Below are positions 53,907-62,228 of a DNA stretch of 64,000 nt, piece by piece. The notes beneath the pieces are model-generated. The model made no database searches. It had not been told where the DNA came from and worked only from the letters and a program-made list of their open reading frames with translations. The stretch comes from Geomonas sp. Red32 (GTDB taxonomy: Bacteria; Desulfobacterota; Desulfuromonadia; Geobacterales; Geobacteraceae). The stretch is from NCBI RefSeq assembly GCF_023652955.1, contig NZ_JAKLOY010000012.1, forward strand, positions 88,713 to 152,712. The letters run 5' to 3'. Numbering within the stretch: position 1 is the stretch's first letter; every line of letters begins with the position of its first letter. The position numbers and the translations under genes are program-made.

Positions 53907-54560
53907 GTGCAGCAGTTTCTCAGGGAATACCTGCAGGTTCACGGCTACTGGGTGCTTTTCATCGGCACCTTCCTGGAAGGGGAGGCCATCCTCATCTTTG
54001 CCGGGTTCCTTGCCTGCCAAGGGTACTTAAGCATCTACGGCGTCATCCTCTCCGCCTTCGCCGGTTCCTTCCTCGGTGACCAGTTCTACTTCCATTTGGG
54101 GAGGCGCAAAGGGGCGCAGCTTCTCCGCATCTTCACCTCTTTCGCCAGAAAATTCCGGAAAGCCCTGCGCCTCATCGAGCGCTACGGTTCCTTCGTCGCC
54201 TTCGTTTCCCGCTATACCTACGGTTTCCGCATCCTCCTCCCGATCATCCTGGGGATGACCAATCTCTCGTCCCAACGATTCCTGCTGCTGAACATGGGAA
54301 GCGCCCTTTCCTGGGCCATCGTCTTCTCGCTGGCCGGCTACCTCTTCGGCAAGGGTGCCTCCATGGTGGTCGACGACCTGGAGAGCTACGAGCCGTATCT
54401 GCTGCTGATCCTTGGCGGCTTCACCGCGCTCCTATGGCTCAGCCACTTCGTCGTCCACTGGTGGCGCCGCCGTCACGCGAGAAGAAGGCTCAAACGCCTC
54501 CGCGCCTGGCGCCAGAACCCGCATTCCCCCCGCCATAAGAGACACCCGGCGAAAATCTGA
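53907..54560 (+). CDS. DedA family membrane protein
   Basis: 217 residues from a GTG start. The SNARE-associated/DedA core has WVLFIGTFLEGEAILIFAGFLA with the key Glu, GSFLGDQFYFHLGRRKG, FVAFVSRYTYGFRILLPIILGM with the conserved Arg, and a final membrane helix. A Lys/Arg-rich tail (WRRRHARRRLKRLR) ends the protein. DedA proteins are membrane transporters needed for lipid recycling and envelope integrity. It ends directly before the 9-bp tandem repeat. Confidence 0.88.
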   Translation: MQQFLREYLQVHGYWVLFIGTFLEGEAILIFAGFLACQGYLSIYGVILSAFAGSFLGDQFYFHLGRRKGAQLLRIFTSFARKFRKALRLIERYGSFVAFVSRYTYGFRILLPIILGMTNLSSQRFLLLNMGSALSWAIVFSLAGYLFGKGASMVVDDLESYEPYLLLILGGFTALLWLSHFVVHWWRRRHARRRLKRLRAWRQNPHSPRHKRHPAKI

Positions 54561-54592
54561 ATGATCGGACTCGTCCGACTGGTCCGACTGAT

Positions 54593-54714
54593 GGGAAAGG
54601 TGGGAAAGGTGGGAAAGGTGGGAAAGGTGGGAAAGGTGGGAAAGGTGGGAAAGGTGGGAAAGGTGGGAAAGGTGGGAAAGGTGGGAAAGGTGGGAAAGGT
54701 GGGAAAGGTGGGAA
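54593..54714. repeat. 9-bp tandem repeat (GGGAAAGGT), 13 copies plus a partial
   Basis: Thirteen exact copies of GGGAAAGGT from 54593 to 54709, then GGGAA. No unit deviates. In one frame it would give Gly-Lys-Val tripeptides, but no convincing gene carries it. It lies between the converging dedA and histidine kinase genes. Confidence 0.95.
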
Positions 54715-54745
54715 TAAAGCTCAGAAAGGTAGCTGCTGAAGTGTA

Positions 54746-55615
54746 CTATGCCCTCGGATACCCAACATCGGTCCCCAGCGTAAAGAAAAAGATCGATCCC
54801 TCGTTTTCCACCCCTTCCGCCCAGATCCTTCCCTGGTGGCGCTCGACGATACGCTGGGCGGTTGCCAGCCCGATCCCGATTCCCTGGAACTCCGGGCCGT
54901 GCAGCCGCTCGAAAGGCTTGAACAGGTTGTCGCTGAACCTCATGTCGAAGCCCGCCCCGTTATCCTTGACGAAATAAGCCATCTCGCCCGCGGCATTAAC
55001 TTTCCCGAACTCGATGACGGTTTGCGGCTTCAGCGAGCTGTACTTCCAGGCGTTCTCCAGGAGGTTGATCAGGAGCTGGCCCAAGAGGTGGTGGTCGCCG
55101 TAGGCGGTCAGCCCCGGCTCCACCCGGTACTCCACCTGCCGGTGCGGCTCGGCCTCGCGCAGCGTTTCCAGCGACGCCTCGGCCAGGTGGCTCAACTGCA
55201 CCTTGGCGACCCTCAGTTCGCTGCGGTGAACCTGGGAAAGCTCGAGTAGACGGTCGATAACGTCCCCCATCCGGCTGGTCCCCGCCCGGATCCGGTCCAG
55301 AAGTTTCCTCGCATCGGCGGGAAGTGCCTCTTCGAAGTCCTCCTCCAGGATCGCGCAGCAGCTGTTGATCAGGCGAAGCGGCGACCTAAGATCGTGAGAC
55401 ACCGAGTAGCTGAACGACTCGCGCTCCCTGACCGCCGCCTGCAGCGCGGCGGTACGCTCCTCGACCCGGCGCTCCAAGGTGGCGTGGATTTGGTGCAGCT
55501 CCTCCTCCCGCTCCCTGAGCGCCTCATCGGTGCGCCGCCGCTCCCTCAAGAGCCTTTCCTGCAGCTCCTGGATCTCCTTCAGCAGCTCTTCTCTTGTTTT
55601 TTGGTCAGCGTTCAT
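54746..55615 (-). CDS. Sensor histidine kinase
   Basis: 289 residues. Long N-terminal coiled coil (about 5-65, EELLKEIQELQERLLRERRRTDEALREREEEL with heptads). The H-box is FSYSVSHDLRSPLRLI with the phospho-accepting His. The ATPase domain has NLLENAWKYSS (N box), DNGAGFDM (G1) and GIGIGLATAQRIVERHQG (G2). There are no transmembrane segments or sensory PAS domain, so it is a cytosolic phytochrome-kinase-like protein whose input is unknown. No response regulator lies beside it. Confidence 0.9.
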   Translation of the reverse strand: MNADQKTREELLKEIQELQERLLRERRRTDEALREREEELHQIHATLERRVEERTAALQAAVRERESFSYSVSHDLRSPLRLINSCCAILEEDFEEALPADARKLLDRIRAGTSRMGDVIDRLLELSQVHRSELRVAKVQLSHLAEASLETLREAEPHRQVEYRVEPGLTAYGDHHLLGQLLINLLENAWKYSSLKPQTVIEFGKVNAAGEMAYFVKDNGAGFDMRFSDNLFKPFERLHGPEFQGIGIGLATAQRIVERHQGRIWAEGVENEGSIFFFTLGTDVGYPRA

Positions 55616-55939
55616 GTATCTCTCAGTAATTAATCTGCGCTAGAAATACCAAAATTACCAAAATAGGCAAGCTAAAAATGCATAGACCTAAGGAATTTGC
55701 CGGGTAAGCCCCGAAAAAGTCTGAGCCGGTGGTGCCCCCTCTCTTAGGAAGGGCGGTCCGGTGCCCGTGGCGCGCACGCGGGCCGGATCTCATCAGGAGC
55801 GGTATTGCCAAACGCTCGCAAGTTATGGTCTAATGCCGGGCGGTCTCGTCCCCGGTACGGGATGCCGCACTATCAGCGTGGATCCGCCGGAACCGGCCGG
55901 TCCGCGTCCCACTCGCCTATCAAGGAAGTATCGAACACA
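55616..55939. other. Divergent intergenic region between histidine kinase and trmJ
   Basis: AT-rich at the kinase side (55620-55690), then GC-rich with inverted segments around 55700-55780 and 55845-55900. It holds both promoters. I see no gene and no recognisable riboswitch. Confidence 0.45.
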
Positions 55940-56680
55940 ATGGATCTCAAAGAACGCATTTCAGTGGTGCTGGTCGGCACCCAGAGTCCCGGCAACATCG
56001 GCATGGTCTGCCGGGCCATGAAAAACATGGGGTTGCGCGACCTTCGCCTGGTCAACCCCTGCCGTCTCGATCACCTCGACGCCGTGAAGTTCGCCGTCTC
56101 CGCCCGCGACCTGCTGGACGCGGCCAAGGTATTCACCTCGCTGGAGGAGGCCATTGCCGACAGCGAATTTTCCGTCGCCACTACCCGCCGCCACGGCAAG
56201 TACCGGAACGAAATCTGGACGCCGGGAGAAGTCGTCGAGCGCTTCCACGCCTGCGCCCCCGGCAGCCGGCTGGCCCTGGTCTTCGGCCGCGAGGACAGCG
56301 GGCTCACCACCGACGAGGTCGCCCTTTGCCGCTGGCAGTCCACCATTACCACCGCAGACGAGTTCGGATCCCTCAACCTCTCCCAGGCGGTCTTGATCTT
56401 CTGCTACGAATTCCTGAAAGGGGAGGTGCCGGATAATCCCGCCCAGCCCGCCCGTGAAGTGGCCGGCTCCGCGCTGTTGGAGCCGCTCTACGTCCACATG
56501 GAGCAGGTGTTTTTAAAGATCGGCTACCTCAATCCGCAAAACCCCGATCACATGATGCGCACCATGCGCCGCATCTTTTCGCGGGCCGAGCTCGACGAGC
56601 GCGAGGTGAACTCGATGCGCGGCCTCCTTTCCCAGATCGACTGGGCCTGCGCCGAGTTCAAGGGGAAGAAGGGAGCATGA
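55940..56680 (+). CDS. trmJ: tRNA (cytidine/uridine-2'-O)-methyltransferase TrmJ-like (SpoU family)
   Basis: 246 residues of the SPOUT superfamily. SAM-knot motifs are VLVGTQSPGNIGMVCRAMKNMGL, LVFGREDSGLTTDE and GSLNLSQAVLIFCYEF. A C-terminal helical extension follows (about 165-246). This matches TrmJ, which methylates nucleotide 32 of tRNAs, rather than TrmH. ATG at 55940 follows AAGGA. Its stop overlaps the SemiSWEET start (ATGA). Confidence 0.9.
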   Translation: MDLKERISVVLVGTQSPGNIGMVCRAMKNMGLRDLRLVNPCRLDHLDAVKFAVSARDLLDAAKVFTSLEEAIADSEFSVATTRRHGKYRNEIWTPGEVVERFHACAPGSRLALVFGREDSGLTTDEVALCRWQSTITTADEFGSLNLSQAVLIFCYEFLKGEVPDNPAQPAREVAGSALLEPLYVHMEQVFLKIGYLNPQNPDHMMRTMRRIFSRAELDEREVNSMRGLLSQIDWACAEFKGKKGA

Positions 56681-57003
56681 ACTTTGTCCATTACATCGGG
56701 CTGTTAGCCGGGGCGCTTACCTCCGGCGCCGCCCTTCCGCAGGTCTGGCGTACCTGGCGGACCCGGCACGCCCGCGACATCTCGATGTGGCAGCTCGTTT
56801 TGCTGTCAACCGGAATGCTCCTCTGGCTGATCTACGGTCTGCTCATCGACGATCTTCCTCTTATAGCAGCCAACACCTTCTCGATCTGCTGCTATGTTGG
56901 TCTCATCTGCATGAAGATTCGTTTCGACAGGGAGGACGCCGGTGCCGTGACCAGAGGAGGGGAGCGGCCACTGGCAGAAAAAGAATTTAAAAACGTAAAT
57001 TAA
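56677..57003 (+). CDS. SemiSWEET (PQ-loop) transporter
   Basis: 108 residues with three transmembrane helices. The PQ-loop signature is in TSGAALPQVWRTWRTRHARDISMWQL, followed by LLSTGMLLWLIYGLLIDDLP and ICCYVGLICMKIRF. Dimers of such small units form sugar channels; substrate unknown here. The C-terminal tail is short and charged. ATGA overlap with trmJ indicates cotranscription. Confidence 0.88.
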   Translation: MNFVHYIGLLAGALTSGAALPQVWRTWRTRHARDISMWQLVLLSTGMLLWLIYGLLIDDLPLIAANTFSICCYVGLICMKIRFDREDAGAVTRGGERPLAEKEFKNVN

Positions 57004-57313
57004 ATATGTTAAAGTATTCTCCGCCCCCTCCGATTGGTTGAGATAAGAGCCGCCGTCCCTGCTCTGAGAGAAAGGACGCTCCCAGTCTCAGGTCCCCCTT
57101 TGCAAAGGTTCATCCGGGAATGTGGGGGGAAACAGGTCCCCCCCTTTGCGAAGGGGGGACAGGGGGGATTTCAGCCGTACAGGAAAACAACGAAAGAAGA
57201 CCACCCGCCCCGCGTTCCCTCCCCTTCAAAGTGAGGGACGGGGTGAGGATGGGGTAAATAAAGTCACAACCTTTTATGCCGCCGTCTGCAATGCCGAAAA
57301 CAAGGGGTACCCG
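57004..57313. other. Non-coding region between SemiSWEET and surE with REP-like repeats
   Basis: Holds a G/C-rich hairpin element (57136-57179; GTCCCCCCC against AAGGGGGGAC at 57151-57160) that ends in the 17-mer shared with 23855-23871. A shorter relative is at 57091-57106 and a C-rich palindrome near 57217-57255. No gene seen. Confidence 0.6.
57136..57179. repeat. REP-like hairpin, second member of the GGGGGATTTCAGCCGTA family
   Basis: A C-run and G-run hairpin followed by GGGGGGATTTCAGCCGTA. It matches the tail of the element at 23766-23871 and, less exactly, 61541-61577. Confidence 0.7.
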
Positions 57314-58060
57314 TTGAAGATCCTGCTTACCAATGACGATGGTGTACATGCTCCGGGTCTGGCCGCGCTCGTCAGACGCGTGTCGGAAGTTGGCGAAGTA
57401 GTCGTGGTTGCCCCCGATCGCGAACAGAGCGCCGTCGGCCATGCCCTTACCCTGCATCATCCCCTGCGCGCCTCCCGCATCGCCGAAAACATCTTCGCCG
57501 TCGAAGGCACCCCCACCGACTGCGTCAATCTCGGCATTCACAGCCTGCTTACCTTCCGTCCCGACCTGGTCATCTCCGGCATCAACCGGGGAGCCAACAT
57601 GTGCGACGACGTCACCTATTCGGGAACCGTCGCCGCGGCCCTCGAGGCCACCCTGATGGGAATTCCCGCCATCGCGGTGTCGCTTGCCACCACGGGAGCG
57701 GGAGAGCATTACGACGCCGCCGCCGAGGTGGCCGCGCGGCTGGCGGTCACGGTGCAATCGAACGGCCTTCCCCCCGATACCTTCTTGAACGTGAACGTCC
57801 CCGACCTTCCCGCGGGGGATCTCCTCCCGCCGCTCATCACCCGGCAGGGGAAGAGGAGCTACGAGGGGACCATCGTCGGGAAGGTCGATCCGCGCGGGCG
57901 CAACTACTACTGGATCGGGACCGCCGACCAAAGTTACCAGGATATTCCCGGCAGCGATTACCACGCGGTCTCCCGCGGCCACGTCTCCGTTTCGCCGCTC
58001 CATCTCGACCTCACCAACTATGCCTCGCTCGAGGAACTGAAGCGGTGGGAACTGCGGTGA
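57314..58060 (+). CDS. surE: 5'/3'-nucleotidase SurE
   Basis: 248 residues from TTG at 57314, with AAGGGG upstream. Metal-binding residues are in [13 protein letters not shown] (Asp, Asp), [15 protein letters not shown] and [22 protein letters not shown]. It dephosphorylates nucleoside monophosphates, including under stress. Alternative upstream frames have no conserved sequence. The surE-pcm-rpoS order downstream is a well-known stress block. Confidence 0.95.
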   Translation: MKILLTNDDGVHAPGLAALVRRVSEVGEVVVVAPDREQSAVGHALTLHHPLRASRIAENIFAVEGTPTDCVNLGIHSLLTFRPDLVISGINRGANMCDDVTYSGTVAAALEATLMGIPAIAVSLATTGAGEHYDAAAEVAARLAVTVQSNGLPPDTFLNVNVPDLPAGDLLPPLITRQGKRSYEGTIVGKVDPRGRNYYWIGTADQSYQDIPGSDYHAVSRGHVSVSPLHLDLTNYASLEELKRWELR

Positions 58061-58115
58061 AGCTGGACTTTTGGTTGGTGCTTTGTTATATTTCCCCGCT
58101 GGTTTAGGGGGGAAG

Positions 58116-58760
58116 ATGGATCTGTCCGTAGCACGAAAAAGAATGGTGGCCCAGCTCGTCAAGCGAGGGATCACCGACCAGCGCGTGATCGACGCCATGC
58201 AGCAGATCCCGAGGCACCTCTTCGTCGAGGAAGCCATGGCTGCGCAGGCGTACAGCGACACGCCGCTCCCCATCGGGGAAAAGCAGACCATCTCGCAGCC
58301 GTACACGGTAGCGCTCATGACCCAGATGCTGCAGCTGACCGGGAAGGAGAGGGTGCTCGAGCTCGGCACCGGTTCCGGTTACCAGGCCGCGGTGCTCGCC
58401 ACCCTGGCCGGCTGGGTCTACACCGTCGAGAGGATACGCCCGCTGGCCCTGAAGGCCCGCAAGGTGCTCGACGGTTTGAGGCTTTTGAACGTTAACCTGC
58501 GGATCGGCGACGGAACCGACGGCTGGCCGGAGGAAGCGCCCTTCGACGCCATCCTGGTAACCGCCGGCGCACCCTCGGTTCCGGATTGCCTGATCGACCA
58601 GTTGGCACCCGGCGGCCGGATGGTGATTCCGGTAGGGGACAAGGTGGACCAGCAGCTCGTATTGGTGAAGAAAGGGCATGACGGGAGCATCGAAAGAGAG
58701 GATTCCGAAGGATGCCGCTTCGTCCGTCTGATCGGCAGGCACGGTTGGAGTGAGCACTAA
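58116..58760 (+). CDS. pcm: Protein-L-isoaspartate O-methyltransferase
   Basis: 214 residues. The SAM-binding motif is [16 protein letters not shown] (about 80-95). The N-terminal [32 protein letters not shown] block is typical, here starting IPRHLF. It repairs isoaspartyl damage in proteins. ATG at 58116 follows GGGGGGAAG. Located between surE and rpoS, the usual order. Confidence 0.94.
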   Translation: MDLSVARKRMVAQLVKRGITDQRVIDAMQQIPRHLFVEEAMAAQAYSDTPLPIGEKQTISQPYTVALMTQMLQLTGKERVLELGTGSGYQAAVLATLAGWVYTVERIRPLALKARKVLDGLRLLNVNLRIGDGTDGWPEEAPFDAILVTAGAPSVPDCLIDQLAPGGRMVIPVGDKVDQQLVLVKKGHDGSIEREDSEGCRFVRLIGRHGWSEH

Positions 58761-58806
58761 CCCCTGGACAACTGAACTTACTTACCGATTTGCATAGGAG
58801 TCTTGT

Positions 58807-59823
58807 ATGAAACACGAAGAACTTCTCGAGGAGAAAGAGCCGCTCTTTCTGGACGTGGATCGAGACCCTGATGCGCTGGAGCTTGACGACGTCGAGGATG
58901 TGGAAGAGGTCGAAGAGGCCGAGGAAGGGGACGACGACGGGGGCGAGGTAGAGGAAGAGGAGATCAAGGCGGCGGTGGTCGAGCACTTCGACGACGCCAT
59001 CAAACTCTACCTGCGCGAGATCCAAAAGACCAAGCTTTTGACCGCCGATGAGGAGAAGGAGCTGGCGGCCAAGATCGATCTCGGCGACAAGGCGGCCCGC
59101 GACCGGATGATCGTATCGAACCTCCGCCTGGTGGTGAAGATCGCCAAACGCTACATCAACCGCGGGCTCCCGTTCCTGGACCTGATCGAGGAAGGGAACA
59201 TGGGGCTCATCAAGGCGGTCGAGCGCTTCAAGCTCTCCAAGGAGTGCCGCTTCTCCACCTACGCCACCTGGTGGATCAGGCAGTCCATCGAGCGCGCGCT
59301 GGTCAACCAGTCCCGCACCATCCGTCTCCCGGTACACGTCTCCGACGACATCAACAAGATGCTCAGGGTGACCCGCGAGCTGGTGCAGAAGATGAACCGC
59401 GAGCCGACCATCAAGGAAGTGGCCGACACCCTCGACGTCAACGTCACCTACGTGCGGCGGCTGATGGTTCTGCTCAAGAAGACCTACTCGATCGAGCGGC
59501 CGATGGGGGAGAACAACGACTACTTCCTGATCGACACCATCGAGGACACCTCGACCATCTCGCCCGCGGTGCTCCTCGAGGACCTCAACAAGTACGAGCT
59601 GGTCTCCAAGTGGTTCGATACCCTCTCCGACGGCGAGAAGAAGATCCTCACCCTCCGTTTCGGTCTCGACGACAAGGATCCCCAGACCCTGGACACCATC
59701 GGGAGGAGCTTCGGCGTGACCCGCGAGAGGATCCGCCAGATCGAGGCCAAGTCGCTGGAGAAGCTGAGAAAGATAGTGGAAACAACCGATATAATGGGGC
59801 GCACAGCCACCAATGGAAAATAA
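58807..59823 (+). CDS. rpoS: RNA polymerase sigma factor RpoS
   Basis: 338 residues. A very acidic N-terminal stretch (about residues 20-55, many Asp and Glu) is followed by region 1.2 ([22 protein letters not shown]). Region 2 is [37 protein letters not shown] with the [14 protein letters not shown] -10-binding helix, region 3 lies in the middle, and region 4 carries [21 protein letters not shown]. General stress and stationary-phase sigma factor. Identification as RpoS rather than RpoD rests on size and the surE-pcm neighbours. Confidence 0.93.
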   Translation: MKHEELLEEKEPLFLDVDRDPDALELDDVEDVEEVEEAEEGDDDGGEVEEEEIKAAVVEHFDDAIKLYLREIQKTKLLTADEEKELAAKIDLGDKAARDRMIVSNLRLVVKIAKRYINRGLPFLDLIEEGNMGLIKAVERFKLSKECRFSTYATWWIRQSIERALVNQSRTIRLPVHVSDDINKMLRVTRELVQKMNREPTIKEVADTLDVNVTYVRRLMVLLKKTYSIERPMGENNDYFLIDTIEDTSTISPAVLLEDLNKYELVSKWFDTLSDGEKKILTLRFGLDDKDPQTLDTIGRSFGVTRERIRQIEAKSLEKLRKIVETTDIMGRTATNGK

Positions 59824-59838
59824 GGAGCGGCTATCGAG

Positions 59839-60354
<516 letters not shown>

Positions 60355-60364
60355 TCTCCATTCA

Positions 60365-60402
60365 CCCCCCGGCCCCCTCCCCTTGAGGGAGGGGCCGGGG
60401 GG
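60365..60402. terminator. Very GC-rich hairpin after apt (terminator or REP-like)
   Basis: Right arm 60387-60402 is complementary to 60365-60381 with one bulge (CCCCCCGGCCCC...GGGGCCGGGG) and a 5-nt loop. No T-run follows, so termination may be inefficient. Related to the palindromes at 25306-25425. Confidence 0.5.
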
Positions 60403-60617
60403 TGGGGTAAGCCCGCCTCCTGTACGTAGAAAGCCCTCCTCTTCGCACCGCGCCCTGTGTGGCCTGTCGCCCCTCGTCAAAATCCTCCCCACCGAAATAC
60501 ATCCCAGAAAAGATGGCTTCCTTCCCGACACGGGACGGGTATCATTTAAGTGTAAGCTAATGTTTGTTGTGTCTGGCACAAATATTTCATTGAACACAAC
60601 CATGGGATGGTGTAATC

Positions 60618-60899
60618 ATGTTGCTGGAGCCTCTTTCCCGAAAGGATGCGAAGGCCCTAATCCGGGCCATTCTCAGAAGCGGCATCGTGACGTACGCCAG
60701 ACCGCACGCTCTCGAGCGCATGGCGAAGCGGACAATCAGCACTGTCGACTGCGAAAACGTGCTGTATGGCGGAGTTGTTCACGATCCGGAGCTGGAAAAC
60801 GGAACGTGGCGGTATCGCGTTGAAACCAGGAAGATGTGTGTGGTTATTAGATTCGAGGACGATACGATCCTGCAAATAGTAACTGCGTGGAGGATCTGA
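60618..60899 (+). CDS. DUF4258 domain protein, toxin-like
   Basis: 93 residues. The DUF4258 core is VTYARPHALERMAKRTISTVDCENVLYGG, then ELENGTWRYRVETRKMCVVIRFEDDTILQIVTAWR. Such small proteins with a following zinc-finger/HTH partner resemble RelE-fold toxin-antitoxin toxins. The stop overlaps the start of the partner gene (TGATG), indicating coupled translation. Confidence 0.8.
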   Translation: MLLEPLSRKDAKALIRAILRSGIVTYARPHALERMAKRTISTVDCENVLYGGVVHDPELENGTWRYRVETRKMCVVIRFEDDTILQIVTAWRI

Positions 60900-61375
60900 T
60901 GATCTGTGGGATCTGCGGAAAAGAAGAGATGGTCGAGGTAGTTGAGCCCTACCACTATACCGAGTGTGGGTTGAGCAACATCGTGCTGGAAGGAATTCGT
61001 GTTAGGAAATGTGCTTGCTGTGGCAATACCATGCCTATGATTCCTGCTCTGTCTGGCCTTCACCACGCCATCGCTCGAGATGTCATCAAGAAGCAGGGAA
61101 ATCTGGAGCCTTCCGAGATTGTGTTCCTTCGGAAGTTCCTCGGTTGGTCCGGAGTGGACTTCGCAAGGAATATGCACAGTACGAGCTCCCAGGTTTCCAA
61201 ATGGGAATCCGGCAAGGTGAGGATGAGTACACCTACGGAGCTTCTTTTACGGGAGATGGTTGCCAGGGGGAAGAAGATTGACGATTGTCACAGCTACGAC
61301 ATAAACCACGAAGAGACTACAGTGATGCATCGTCGTTTCCAGCACTTGCGTGAAGGCTGGAAGTCGGCAGCGTAG
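60899..61375 (+). CDS. YgiT-type zinc-finger/HTH protein (antitoxin-like)
   Basis: 158 residues. N-terminal zinc finger CGIC...CACC (about residues 3-43) with a MqsA/YgiT-type layout. The C-terminal XRE helix-turn-helix contains LRKFLGWSGVDFARNMHSTSSQVSKWESGKVRMSTPTELLL. This is the architecture of MqsA antitoxins and fits a partner role for the DUF4258 protein. ATG at 60899 with GGAGG six bases upstream. Confidence 0.82.
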   Translation: MICGICGKEEMVEVVEPYHYTECGLSNIVLEGIRVRKCACCGNTMPMIPALSGLHHAIARDVIKKQGNLEPSEIVFLRKFLGWSGVDFARNMHSTSSQVSKWESGKVRMSTPTELLLREMVARGKKIDDCHSYDINHEETTVMHRRFQHLREGWKSAA

Positions 61376-61540
61376 GACCAACTTTCCTCTAGTTCCCCAA
61401 CCCGCTGACCGCAGAAGATTGTCTCGTAATCCCCCGCCTGAAGGTGACTGCCGGATTCATACGCAGCACTTCAACCCGACAGATTCTCGCGCAAACCCCG
61501 CAGTTCGTGCAACTGGCGGCGGATGTGAGGAGCGTGTAAA

Positions 61541-61577
61541 GTCCCCCCCCTTGTCAAAGGGGGGACAGGGGGGATTT
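61541..61577. repeat. REP-like hairpin, third family member
   Basis: GTCCCCCC (61541-61548) pairs with GGGGGGAC (61559-61566), followed by AGGGGGGATTT. It lies between the toxin-like pair and tRNA-Arg. Confidence 0.6.
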
Positions 61578-61654
61578 GCCTATCACGACCCAGAAATCTC
61601 TACAAACCCCTTGCAAAACAGCCGATCCTGCGTTATAAAGTCTGTCTCACTTAT

Positions 61655-61731
61655 GTCCCCGTAGCTCAGCAGGATAGAGCACTTCCCTCCTAAGGAAGGG
61701 GTCGGACGTTCGAATCGTCTCGGGGACGCCA
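61655..61731 (+). tRNA. tRNA-Arg (CCT anticodon)
   Basis: GTCCCCG pairs with CGGGGAC, and CCA is encoded. The anticodon stem CTTCC/GGAAG encloses CTCCTAA with anticodon CCT, reading AGG. The T-arm is GGACGTTCGAATCGTCT. A strong terminator begins 10 bp downstream. Confidence 0.95.
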
Positions 61732-61740
61732 TTAGAAACA

Positions 61741-61772
61741 AAAGGGCCACGGAAAATCCGTGGCCCTTTTTT
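61741..61772 (+). terminator. Rho-independent terminator after tRNA-Arg
   Basis: 13-bp perfect arms (61741-61753, 61757-61769) with a 3-nt loop, then a run of T. Confidence 0.93.
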
Positions 61773-61851
61773 CATACGTCACGCAACCACCGCACCGCAT
61801 TCCCCCCTGTTCGTCTATACTGAGTACCTGAAGATATTAAACGAAGGAACG

Positions 61852-62049
61852 TGTAACGCGCCACATGGTTGGCGCAAAAGGGACAGATGGTTAACGCATT
61901 TACATGGGTATAAAAAAGCGGGTCCAGCCGGGTGCATCAACCCTGTCAAATGTAACGCGCCACATGATTGGCGCAAAAGGGACAGATGGTTGACGCATTT
62001 ACATGGGTATAAAAAAGCGGGTCCAACCGGGTGCATCAACCCTGTCAAA
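61852..62049. repeat. Two 99-bp tandem direct repeats
   Basis: Units 61852-61950 and 61951-62049 differ at only three positions. Each contains GCGCCA-catggt-TGGCGC (a 6-bp hairpin; the loop varies), a poly-A tract and GGGT-gcatca-ACCC. Head-to-tail with no spacer. Confidence 0.9.
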
Positions 62050-62228
62050 TCCGCTTTAAAAAGCCCACACGGTTGAAATTGAATTTTATTTTTATCGTCC
62101 TATTCCCACTCCATTACAAAATAGATATCGATAACCCCCTCCTCCTACCGCAAACGCCGCTCTTATCAAAGTTGCTAAACCAAGGCTACGCTATAAAGTC
62201 CAAGTCTTAAAACCCCATTTATGGTTCC

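Larger units (their letters stand above)
61732..62228. other. Non-coding region between tRNA-Arg and the tail-spike gene
   Basis: Contains the terminator and two 99-bp tandem repeats, then about 180 bp of AT-rich sequence up to the 3' end of the tail gene. No coding region is convincing. Confidence 0.55.

Noticed and set aside
54561..54977. 138-residue frame containing Gly-Lys-Val repeats directly after dedA
   Set aside because: It arises from the 9-bp repeat and runs antisense into the histidine kinase gene. There is no ribosome site and no family.
55616..55939. c-di-GMP/GEMM riboswitch before trmJ
   Set aside because: The conserved GEMM core bases are absent, and the neighbouring genes give no support.
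61815..62048. 77-residue minus-strand frame across the 99-bp repeats
   Set aside because: The repeat unit is a multiple of three, so the frame stays open by chance. No start signal or coding bias.
61852..62049. CRISPR array or tandem riboswitch reading of the 99-bp repeats
   Set aside because: Only two units with no variable spacers, and no riboswitch consensus.
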